Origin: Acholoe squamosa
Taxonomy: Eukaryota; Annelida; Polychaeta; Phyllodocida; Polynoidae
Assembly (NCBI GenBank): GCA_949317995.1
Contig: OX439049.1
Coordinates: 64,717,247-64,781,246, forward strand
Length of the DNA stretch: 64,000 nucleotides
Direction: 5' to 3'
Shown: piece by piece, positions 52,482 through 64,000 of the stretch
Position numbering within the stretch: position 1 is the first letter of the stretch
How the letters are laid out: each line of letters begins with the position of its first letter
Translations under genes and position numbers: made by a program
Notes under the pieces: generated by a model
Told to the model about the DNA's origin: nothing
Seen by the model: only the letters and a program-made list of their open reading frames with translations
Database searches by the model: none

Positions 52482-55400
52482 ATGTATGTATAGGGTGTAG
52501 AGTCATGTATGTATAGGGTGTAGAGTCGTGTATGTATAGGGTGTAGAGTCATGTAGGTATAGGGTGTAGAGTCATGTATGTAGAGGGTGTAGAGTCGTGT
52601 ATGTAGAGGGTGTAGAGTCGTGTATGTATAGGGTGTAGAGTCATGTATGTATAGGGTGTAGAGTCATGTATGTATAGGGTGTAGAGTCATGTATGTATAG
52701 GGTGTAGAGTCATGTATGTAGAGGGTGTAGAGTCATGTATGTATAGGGAGTAGAGTCATGTATGTATAGAGTGTAGAGTCATGTATGTATAGAGTGTAGA
52801 GTCATGTATGTATAGGGTGTAGAGTCATGTATGTATAGGGTATAGAGTCGTGTATGTATAGGGTGTAGAGTCATTTATCTATAGGGTGTAGAGTCATGTA
52901 TGTATAGGGTGTAGAGTGATGTATGTATAGGGTGTAGAGTCATGTATGTATAGGGTGTAGAGTCATGTATGTATAGTGTGTAGAGTTATTTATCTATAGG
53001 GTGTAGAGTCATGTATGTATAGGGTGTAGAGTCATGTATATATAGGGTGTAGAGTCATGTATGTATAGGGTGTAGAGTCATGTATGTATAGGGTGTAGTC
53101 ATGTATGTATAGGGTGTAGAGTCATGTACCTATAGGGTGTAGAGTCATGTATGTATAGGGTGTAGAGTCATGTATGTATAGGGTGTAGACTCATGTACCT
53201 ATAGGGTGTAGAGTCATGTATCTATAGGGTGTAGAGTCGTGTATGTATAGGGTGTAGAGTCATGTATGTATAGGGTGTAGAGTCATGTGTCTATAGGGTG
53301 TAGAGTCTTTTATGTAGAGGGTGTAGAGTCATGTATGTATAAGGTGTAGAGTCGTGTATATATAGGGTGTAGAGTCGTGTATGTATAGGGTGTAGAGTCG
53401 TGTATGTATAGGGTGTAGAGTCGTGTATGTATAGGGTGTAGAGTCATGTACCTATAGGGTGTAGAGTCATGTATGTATAGGGTGTAGAGTCATGTATGTA
53501 TAGGGTGTAGAGTCATGTTTGTATAGGGTGTAGAGTCGTGTATGTATAGGGTGTAGAGTCATGTATGTATAGGGTGTAGAGTCATGTATGTATAGGGTGT
53601 AGAGTCATGTACCTATAGGGTGTAGAGTCATGTATGTATAGGGTGTAGAGTCATGTATGTATAGGGTGTAGAGTCGTGTATGTATAGGGTGTAGAGTCAT
53701 GTACCTATAGGGTGTAGAGTCATGTATATATAGGGTGTAGTCATGTACGTATAGGGTGTAGAGTCATGTACCTATAGGGTGTAGACTCATGTACCTATAG
53801 GGTGTAGAGTCATGTATCTATAGGGTGTAGAGTCGTGTATGTATAGGGTGTAGAGTCATGTATGTATAGGGTGTAGAGTCATGTGTCTATAGGGTGTACA
53901 GTCGTTTATGTAGAGGGTGTAGAGTCATGTATGTATAAGGTGTAGAGTCGTGTATATATAGGGTGTAGAGTCGTGTATGTATAGGGTGTAGAGTCGTGTA
54001 TGTATAGGGTGTAGAGTCATGTATGTATAGGGTGTAGAGTCATGTACCTATAGGGTGTAGAGTCATGTATGTTTAGGGTGTAGAGTCATGCATGTATAGG
54101 GTGTAGAGTCATGTTTGTATAGGGTGTAGAGTCGTGTATGTATAGGGTGTAGAGTCATGTATGTATAGGGTGTAGAGTCATGTATGTATAGGGTGTAGAG
54201 TCATGTATGTATAGGGTGTAGAGTCATGTATGTATAGGGTGTAGAGTCATGTATGTATAGGGAGTAGAGTCATGTATGTATAGGGTGTAGAGTCATGTAT
54301 GTATAGGGTGTAGAGTCATGTATGTATAGGGTGTAGAGTCATGTATGTATAGGGTTTAGAGTCATGTATGGATAGTGTGTAGAGTCATGTATGTAGAGGG
54401 TGTAGAGTCATGTATGTAGAGGGTGTAGAGTCATGTATGTATAGGGTGTAGAGTCGTGTATGTATAGGGTGTAAAGTCGTGTATGTATAAGGTGTAGAGT
54501 CATGTATGTATAGGGTGTAGAGTCATGTATGGATAGTGTGTAGAGTCATGTATGTATAGGGTGTAGAGTCGTGTATGTATAGGGTGTAGAGTCATGTATG
54601 TATAGGGTGTAGAGTCATGTATGTATAGGGTGTAGAGTCATGTATGTATAAGGTGTAGAGTCATGTTTGTATAGGGAGTAGAGTCATGTATGAATAGGGT
54701 GTAGAGTCATGTATGTATAGGGTGTAAAGTCTTGTATCTATAGGGTGTAGAGTCATGTATGTATAGGGTGTAGTCATGTATGTATAGGGTGTAGAGTCAT
54801 GTATGTATAGGGTGTAGAGTCGTGTATGTATAAGGTGTAGAGTCATGTATGTAGAGGGTGTAGAGTCGTGTATGTATAGGGTGTGGAGTCATGTATGTAT
54901 AGGGTGTAGAGTCATGTATGTATAGGGTGTAGAGTCATGTATGTATAGGGTGTAGAGTCATGTATCTATAGGGTGTAGAGTCGTGTATGTATAAGGTGTA
55001 GAGTCTTTTATATATAGGGTGTAGAGTCATGTATGTATAGAGTGTAGAGTCATGTATGTATAGGGTGTAGAGTCATGTATGTATAGGGTGTAGAGTCATG
55101 TATGTATAGGGTGTAGAGTCATGTATGTTTAGGGTTTAGAGTCATGTATGGATAGTGTGTAGAGTCATGTATGTAGAGGGTGTAGAGTCATGTATGTAGA
55201 GGGTGTAGAGTCATGTATGTATAGGGTGTAGAGTCATGTATGTATAGGGTGTAGAGTCATGTATGTATAGGGTGTAGAGTCATGTATGGATAGTGTGTAG
55301 AGTCATGTATGTAGAGGGTGTAGAGTCATGTATGTAGAGGGTGTAGAGTCATGTATGTATAGGGTGTAGAGTCATGTATGTATAGGGTGTAGAGTCGTGT

Positions 55401-58400
55401 ATGTATAAGGTGTAGAGTCATGTATGTAGAGGGTGTAGAGTCATGTATGTAGAGTGTGTAGAGTCATGTATGTATAGGGTGTAGAGTCATGTATGTATAG
55501 GGTGTAGAGTCATGTATGTATAGGGTGTAGAGTCATGTATGTATAGGGTGTAGAGTCATGTGTGTATAGGGTGTAGAGTCATGTATGTATAGGGTGTAGA
55601 GTCATGTATGTATAGGGTGTAGACTCATGTATGTATAGGGAGTAGAGTCATGTATGTATAGGGTGTAGACTCATGTATGTAGAGGGTGTAGAGTCATGTA
55701 TGTATAAGGTGTAGAGTCATGTATATATAGGGTGTAGAGTCATGTATGTATAGGGTGTAGAGTCATGTATGTATAGGGTGTAGAGTCATGTATGTATAGG
55801 GTGTAGAGTCATGTATGTATAGGGTGTAGAGTCATGTATGTATAGGGTGTAGAGTCATGTATGTATAGGGTGTAGAGTCATGTATGTATAGGGTGTAGAG
55901 TCGTGTATGTATAAGGTGTAGAGTCTTTTATATATAGGGTGTAGAGTCATGTATGTATAGAGTGTAGAGTCATGTATGTATAGGGTGTAGAGTCATGTAT
56001 GTATAGGGTGTAGAGTCATGTATGTATAGGGTGTAGAGTCATGTATGTATAGGGTGTAGAGTCATGTATGTAGAGTGTGTATAGTCGTGTATGTATAGGG
56101 TGTAGAGTCATGTATGTATAGGGTGTAGAGTCATGTATATATAGGGTGTAGAGTCATGTATGTATAGGGTGTAGAGTCATGTATGTATAGGGTGTAGAGT
56201 CATGTATGTATAGGGTGTAGAGTCATGTATGTAGAGTGTGTAGAGTCGTGTATGTATAAGGTGTAGAGTCATGTATGTATAGGGTGTAGAGTCGTGTATG
56301 TATAGGGTGTAGAGTCATGTATGTATAGGGTGTAGAGTCATGTATGTAGAGTGTGTAGAGTCGTGTATGTATAGGGTGTAGAGTCATGCATGTAGAGGGT
56401 GTAGAGTCATGTACCTATAGGGTGTAGAGTCATGTATGTATAGGGTTTAGAGTCATGTATGGATAGGGTGTAGAGTCATGTATGTATAGGGTGTAGAGTC
56501 ATGTATGTATAGGGTGTAGAGTCATGTACCTATAGGGTTTTGAGTCATGTATGTAGAGTGTGTAGAGTCGTGTATGTATAGGGTGTGGAGTCATGTATGT
56601 ATAGGGTGTAGAGTCATGTATGTATAGGGTGTAGAGTCATGTATGGATAGTGTGTAGAGTCATGTATGTAGAGGGTGTAGAGTCATGTATGTAGAGGGTG
56701 TAGAGTCATGTATGTATAGGGTGTAGAGTCATGTATGTATAGGGTGTAGAGTCGTGTATGTATAAGGTGTAGAGTCATGTATGTAGAGGGTGTAGAGTCG
56801 TGTATGTATAGGGTGTAGAGTCATGTATGTATAGGGTGTAGAGTCATGTATGTATAGGGTTTAGAGTCATGTATGTATAGGGTGTAGAGTCATGTATGTA
56901 TAGGGTGTAGAGTCATGTATGTATAGGGTGTAGAGTCATGTACGTATAGGGTGTAGAGTCATGTATGTAGAGGGTGTAGAGTCATGTATGTATAGGGTGT
57001 AGAGTCATGTATGTATAGGGTGTAGAGTCGTGTATGTATAAGGTGTAGAGTCATGTATGTATAGGGTGTAGAGTCGTGTATGTATAAGGTGTAGAGTCAT
57101 GTATGTAGAGGGTGTAGAGTCGTGTATGTATAGGGTGTAGAGTCATGTATGTATAGGGTGTAGAGTCATGTATGTATAGGGTTTAGAGTCATGTATGTAT
57201 AGGGTGTAGAGTCATGTATGTATAGGGTGTAGAGTCATGTATGTATAGGGTGTAGAGTCATGTACGTATAGGGTGTAGAGTCATGTATGTAGAGGGTGTA
57301 GAGTCATGTATGTATAGGGTGTAGAGTCATGTATGTATAGGGTGTAGAGTCGTGTATGTATAAGGTGTAGAGTCATGTATGTAGAGGGTGTAGAGTCGTG
57401 TATGTATAGGGTGTAGAGTCGTGTATGTATAAGGTGTAAAGTCGTGTATGTATAAGGTGTAGAGTCATGTATGTATAGGGTGTAGAGTCATGTATGGATA
57501 GTGTGTAGAGTCTTTTATATATAGGGTGTAGAGTCATGTATGTATAGGGTGTAGAGTCATGTATGTATAGGGTGTAGAGTCATGTATGTATAGGGTGTAG
57601 AGTCATGTACGTATAGGGTGTAGAGTCATGTATGTAGAGGGTGTAGAGTCATGTATGTATAGGGTGTAGAGTCATGTATGTATAGGGTGTAGAGTCGTGT
57701 ATGTATAAGGTGTAGAGTCATGTATGTAGAGGGTGTAGAGTCGTGTATGTATAGGGTGTAGAGTCATGTATGTATAGGGTGTAGAGTCATGTATGTATAG
57801 GGTTTAGAGTCATGTATGTATAGGGTGTAGAGTCATGTATGTATAGGGTTTAGAGTCATGTATGTATAGGGTGTAGAGTCATGTATGTAGAGGGTGTAGA
57901 GTCGTGTATGTATAAGGTGTAGAGTCTTTTATATATAGGGTGTAGAGTCATGTATGTATAGGGTGTAGAGTCATGTATGTATAGGGTGTAGAGTCATGTA
58001 TGTATAGGGTGTAGAGTCATGTACGTATAGGGTGTAGAGTCATGTATGTAGAGGGTGTAGAGTCATGTATGTATAGGGTGTAGAGTCGTGTATGTATAGG
58101 GTGTAGAGTCATGTATGTATAGGGTGTAGAGTCATGTATGTATAGGGTGTAGAGTCATGTACCTATAGGGTGTAGAGTCATGTATCTATAGGGTGTAGAC
58201 TCATGTATGGATAGGGTGTAGAGTCATGTATGTATAGGGTGTAGAGTCATGTATGTATAGGGTGTAGAGTCATGTATGTATAGGGTTTAGAGTCATGTAT
58301 GTATAGGGTGTAGAGTCATGTATGTATAGGGTGTAGAGTCGTGTATGTATAGGGTGTAGAGTCATGTATGTATAGGGTGTAGAGTCATGTATGTATAGGG

Positions 58401-61400
58401 TGTAGAGTCATGTGTGTATAAGGTGTAGAGTCATGTATGTATAGGGTGTAGAGTCATGTATGTATAGGGTGTAGAGTCATGTATGTATAGGGTGTAGAGT
58501 CATGTATGTATAGGGTGTAGAGTCATGTATGTATAGGGTGTAGAGTCATGTATGTATAGGGTGTAGAGTCATGTATGTATAGAGTGTAGAGTCATGTATG
58601 TATAGGGTGTAGAGTCATGTATGTAGAGGGTGTAGAGTCATGTATGTAGAGGGTGTAGAGTTATGTATGGATAGGGTGTAGAGTCATGTATGTATAGGGT
58701 GTAGAGTCATGTACCTATAGGGTGTAGAGTCATGTACCTATAGGGTGTAGAGTCATGTATGTATAGGGTGTAGAGTCATGTATGTATAGGGTGTAGAGTC
58801 ATGTATGTAAAGGGTGTAGAGTCATGTATGTATAGGGTGTAGAGTCATGTATGTATAGGGTGTAGAGTCATGTATGTATAGGGTGTAGAGTCATGTATGT
58901 ATAGAGTGTAGAGTCATGTATGTATAGGGTGTAGAGTCATGTATGTAGAGGGTGTAGAGTCATGTATGTAGAGGGTGTAGAGTTATGTATGGATAGGGTG
59001 TAGAGTCATGTATGTATAGGGTGTAGAGTCATGTACCTATAGGGTGTAGAGTCATGTACCTATAGGGTGTAGAGTCATGTATGTATAGGGTGTAGAGTCA
59101 TGTATGTATAGGGTGTAGAGTCATGTATGTATAGGGTGCAGAGTCATGTATGTAGAGGGTGTAGAGTCGTGTATGTATAGGGTGTAGAGTCATGTATGTA
59201 TAGGGTGTAGAGTCATGTACCTATAGGGTGTAGAGTCATGTATGTATAGGGTGCAGAGTCATGTATGTATAGGGTGCAGAGTCATGTATGTAGAGGGTGT
59301 AGAGTCGTGTATGTATGGGGTGTAGAGTCATGTATGTATAGGGTGTAGAGTCATGTATGTATAGGGTGTAGAGTCATGTATGTATAGGGTGTAGAGTCAT
59401 GTATGTAGAGTGTGTATAGTCGTGTATGTATAGGGTGTAGAGTCATGTATGTATAGGGTGTAGAGTCATGTATATATAGGGTGTAGAGTCGTGTATGTAT
59501 AGGGTGTAGAGTCATGTATGTATAGGGTGTAGAGTCATGTATGTATAGGGTGTAGAGTCATGTATGTAGAGTGTGTAGAGTCGTGTATGTATAAGGTGTA
59601 GAGTCATGTATGTATAGGGTGTAGAGTCGTGTATGTATAGGGTGTAGAGTCATGTATGTATAGGGTGTAGAGTCATGTATGTAGAGTGTGTAGAGTCGTG
59701 TATGTATAGGGTGTAGAGTCATGCATGTAGAGGGTGTAGAGTCATGTACCTATAGGGTGTAGAGTCATGTATGTAGAGGGTGTAGAGTCATGTACCTATA
59801 GGGTGTAGAGTCATGTATGTATAGGGTGTAGAGTCATGTATGTATAGGGTGTAGAGTCATGTACCTATAGGGTTTTGAGTCATGTATGTAGAGTGTGTAG
59901 AGTCGTGTATGTATAGGGTGTGGAGTCATGTATGTATAGGGTGTAGAGTCATGTATGTATAGGGTGTAGAGTCATGTATGGATAGTGTGTAGAGTCATGT
60001 ATGTAGAGGGTGTAGAGTCATGTATGTAGAGGGTGTAGAGTCATGTATGTATAGGGTGTAGAGTCATGTATGTATAGGGTGTAGAGTCGTGTATGTATAA
60101 GGTGTAGAGTCATGTATGTAGAGGGTGTAGAGTCGTGTATGTATAGGGTGTAGAGTCATGTATGTATAGGGTGTAGAGTCATGTATGTATAGGGTTTAGA
60201 GTCATGTATGTATAGGGTGTAGAGTCATGTATGTATAGGGTTTAGAGTCATGTATGTATAGGGTGTAGAGTCATGTATGTAGAGGGTGTAGAGTCGTGTA
60301 TGTATAAGGTGTAGAGTCTTTTATATATAGGGTGTAGAGTCATGTATGTATAGGGTGTAGAGTCATGTATGTATAGGGTTTAGAGTCATGTATGTATAGG
60401 GTGTAGAGTCATGTACGTATAGGGTGTAGAGTCATGTATGTAGAGGGTGTAGAGTCATGTATGTATAGGGTGTAGAGTCATGTATGTATAGGGTGTAGAG
60501 TCGTGTATGTATAAGGTGTAGAGTCATGTATGTAGAGGGTGTAGAGTCGTGTATGTATAGGGTGTAGAGTCATGTATGTATAGGGTGTAGAGTCATGTAT
60601 GTATAGGGTTTAGAGTCATGTATGTATAGGGTGTAGAGTCATGTATGTATAGGGTTTAGAGTCATGTATGTATAGGGTGTAGAGTCATGTATGTAGAGGG
60701 TGTAGAGTCGTGTATGTATAAGGTGTAGAGTCTTTTATATATAGGGTGTAGAGTCATGTATGTATAGGGTGTAGAGTCATGTATGTATAGGGTGTAGAGT
60801 CATGTATGTATAGGGTGTAGAGTCATGTACGTATAGGGTGTAGAGTCATGTATGTAGAGGGTGTAGAGTCATGTATGTATAGGGTGTAGAGTCGTGTATG
60901 TATAGGGTGTAGAGTCATGTATGTATAGGGTGTAGAGTCATGTATGTATAGGGTGTAGAGTCATGTACCTATAGGGTGTAGAGTCATGTATCTATAGGGT
61001 GTAGACTCATGTATGGATAGGGTGTAGAGTCATGTATGTATAGGGTGTAGAGTCATGTATGTATAGGGTGTAGAGTCATGTATGTATAGGGTTTAGAGTC
61101 ATGTATGTATAGGGTGTAGAGTCATGTATGTATAGGGTGTAGAGTCGTGTATGTATAGGGTGTAGAGTCATTTATCTATAGGGTGTAGAGTCATGTATGT
61201 ATAGGGTGTAGAGTCATGTGTGTATAAGGTGTAGAGTCATGTATGTATAGGGTGTAGAGTCATGTATGTATAGGGTGTAGAGTCATGTATGTATAGGGTG
61301 TAGACTCATGTACCTATAGGGTGTAGAGTCATGTATCTATAGGGTGTAGAGTCGTGTATGTATAGGGTGTAGAGTCATGTATGTATAGGGTGTAGAGTCA

Positions 61401-64000
61401 TGTGTCTATAGGGTGTAGAGTCTTTTATGTAGAGGGTGTAGAGTCATGTATGTATAAGGTGTAGAGTCGTGTATATATAGGGTGTAGAGTCGTGTATGTA
61501 TAGGGTGTAGAGTCGTGTATGTATAGGGTGTAGAGTCATGTATGTATAGGGTGTAGAGTCATGTATGTATAGGGTGTAGAGTCATGTATGTATAGGGTGT
61601 AGAGTCATGTACCTATAGGGTGTAGAGTCATGTATGTATAGGGTGTAGAGTCATGTATGTATAGGGTGTAGAGTCGTGTATGTATAGGGTGTAGAGTCAT
61701 GTACCTATAGGGTGTAGAGTCATGTATATATAGGGTGTAGTCATGTACGTATAGGGTGTAGAGTCATGTACCTATAGGGTGTAGACTCATGTACCTATAG
61801 GGTGTAGAGTCATGTATCTATAGGGTGTAGAGTCGTGTATGTATAGGGTGTAGAGTCATGTATGTATAGGGTGTAGAGTCATGTGTCTATAGGGTGTACA
61901 GTCGTTTATGTAGAGGGTGTAGAGTCATGTATGTATAAGGTGTAGAGTCGTGTATATATAGGGTGTAGAGTCGTGTATGTATAGGGTGTAGAGTCGTGTA
62001 TGTATAGGGTGTAGAGTCATGTATGTATAGGGTGTAGAGTCATGTACCTATAGGGTGTAGAGTCATGTATGTTTAGGGTGTAGAGTCATGCATGTATAGG
62101 GTGTAGAGTCATGTTTGTATAGGGTGTAGAGTCGTGTATGTATAGGGTGTAGAGTCATGTATGTATAGGGTGTAGAGTCATGTATGTATAGGGTGTAGAG
62201 TCATGTATGTATAGGGTGTAGAGTCATGTATGTATAGGGTGTAGAGTCATGTATGTATAGGGAGTAGAGTCATGTATGTATAGGGTGTAGAGTCATGTAT
62301 GTATAGGGTGTAGAGTCATGTATGTATAGGGTGTAGAGTCATGTATGTATAGGGTTTAGAGTCATGTATGGATAGTGTGTAGAGTCATGTATGTAGAGGG
62401 TGTAGAGTCATGTATGTAGAGGGTGTAGAGTCATGTATGTATAGGGTGTAGAGTCGTGTATGTATAGGGTGTAAAGTCGTGTATGTATAAGGTGTAGAGT
62501 CATGTATGTATAGGGTGTAGAGTCATGTATGGATAGTGTGTAGAGTCATGTATGTATAGGGTGTAGAGTCGTGTATGTATAGGGTGTAGAGTCATGTATG
62601 TATAGGGTGTAGAGTCATGTATGTATAGGGTGTAGAGTCATGTATGTATAAGGTGTAGAGTCATGTTTGTATAGGGAGTAGAGTCATGTATGAATAGGGT
62701 GTAGAGTCATGTATGTATAGGGTGTAAAGTCTTGTATCTATAGGGTGTAGAGTCATGTATGTATAGGGTGTAGTCATGTATGTATAGGGTGTAGAGTCAT
62801 GTATGTATAGGGTGTAGAGTCGTGTATGTATAAGGTGTAGAGTCATGTATGTAGAGGGTGTAGAGTCGTGTATGTATAGGGTGTGGAGTCATGTATGTAT
62901 AGGGTGTAGAGTCATGTATGTATAGGGTGTAGAGTCATGTATGTATAGGGTGTAGAGTCATGTATCTATAGGGTGTAGAGTCGTGTATGTATAAGGTGTA
63001 GAGTCTTTTATATATAGGGTGTAGAGTCATGTATGTATAGAGTGTAGAGTCATGTATGTATAGGGTGTAGAGTCATGTATGTATAGGGTGTAGAGTCATG
63101 TATGTATAGGGTGTAGAGTCATGTATGTTTAGGGTTTAGAGTCATGTATGGATAGTGTGTAGAGTCATGTATGTAGAGGGTGTAGAGTCATGTATGTAGA
63201 GGGTGTAGAGTCATGTATGTATAGGGTGTAGAGTCATGTATGTATAGGGTGTAGAGTCATGTATGTATAGGGTGTAGAGTCATGTATGGATAGTGTGTAG
63301 AGTCATGTATGTAGAGGGTGTAGAGTCATGTATGTAGAGGGTGTAGAGTCATGTATGTATAGGGTGTAGAGTCATGTATGTATAGGGTGTAGAGTCGTGT
63401 ATGTATAAGGTGTAGAGTCATGTATGTAGAGGGTGTAGAGTCATGTATGTAGAGTGTGTAGAGTCATGTATGTATAGGGTGTAGAGTCATGTATGTATAG
63501 GGTGTAGAGTCATGTATGTATAGGGTGTAGAGTCATGTATGTATAGGGTGTAGAGTCATGTGTGTATAGGGTGTAGAGTCATGTATGTATAGGGTGTAGA
63601 GTCATGTATGTATAGGGTGTAGACTCATGTATGTATAGGGAGTAGAGTCATGTATGTATAGGGTGTAGACTCATGTATGTAGAGGGTGTAGAGTCATGTA
63701 TGTATAAGGTGTAGAGTCATGTATATATAGGGTGTAGAGTCATGTATGTATAGGGTGTAGAGTCATGTATGTATAGGGTGTAGAGTCATGTATGTATAGG
63801 GTGTAGAGTCATGTATGTATAGGGTGTAGAGTCATGTATGTATAGGGTGTAGAGTCATGTATGTATAGGGTGTAGAGTCATGTATGTATAGGGTGTAGAG
63901 TCGTGTATGTATAAGGTGTAGAGTCTTTTATATATAGGGTGTAGAGTCATGTATGTATAGAGTGTAGAGTCATGTATGTATAGGGTGTAGAGTCATGTAT
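52482..64000. repeat. 24-bp satellite, >11.5 kb (about 480 copies), runs off the window
   Basis: The unit core is GTGTAGAGTCATG followed by TATGTATAGGG (24 bp). Variants include GTCGTG, TACCTATAG, GTAGAGGG, GGATAGTG and CTTTTATATATAG. Occasional 20-bp units read GTGTAGTCATG. Higher-order structure is strong: from about 53540 to 56000 the sequence matches 61540-64000 at an offset of exactly 8000 bp, and shorter blocks repeat elsewhere (e.g. 58578 and 58890, 312 bp apart). Stops in most frames rule out coding. It is the intron after exon i, or its start. Confidence 0.96.

Overview
The window is a piece of a repeat-rich animal nuclear genome. It contains one recognisable host gene: part of the catalytic subunit of glutamate-cysteine ligase (GCLC) on the + strand. 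Nine consecutive coding exons with GT-AG introns lie between 18705 and 51912. They match roughly residues 51-399 of the 637-residue human protein. The first exon is not visible in the 18.7 kb upstream. The C-terminal ~240 residues must lie beyond the right edge, because everything after 52482 is a 24-bp tandem array. The protein is clearly of animal type. The phylum cannot be fixed from sequence alone, but the mix of Ty3/Gypsy, piggyBac-like and SINE elements with huge minisatellites suggests a marine invertebrate.

Layout. 1-3107: 18-bp tandem array, probably extending past the left edge. 3.1-8.8 kb: small inverted-repeat elements, including a ~0.33-kb-arm fold-back element (5.70-6.59 kb). 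8813-17041: decayed Ty3/Gypsy retrotransposon on the - strand, with ATAAT target duplications and a 3-kb non-autonomous LTR element nested in its reverse transcriptase. 17.8-18.4 kb: two SINE-like insertions. 18.7-51.9 kb: the GCLC exons. 52.48-64 kb: 24-bp satellite with higher-order structure.

The most unusual observation is that several GCLC exon edges, together with their splice sites, have been tandemly duplicated into the adjoining introns. Exon a's last ~21 nt plus 5' splice site is repeated about 35 times. Exon d's 3' splice site and start has three degenerate copies. Exon f has two upstream acceptor copies. Exon f's tail plus donor is repeated as perfect 54-bp (18-codon) in-frame units, giving four consecutive donors. 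Exon i's acceptor plus first ~20 nt is repeated about nine times. Only the exon f donor repeat keeps the reading frame, so it could yield proteoforms with extra 18-residue blocks.

A second theme is a palindromic, TTAA-bounded, piggyBac-like MITE carrying TGCATCATG/CATGATGCA motifs. It recurs a dozen or more times, and its interior appears to have seeded several separate minisatellites of 18, 24, 28, 33, 34, 34 and 49 bp. Tandem arrays make up roughly 40% of the window. Long open frames inside them follow from unit lengths divisible by three and are not genes.
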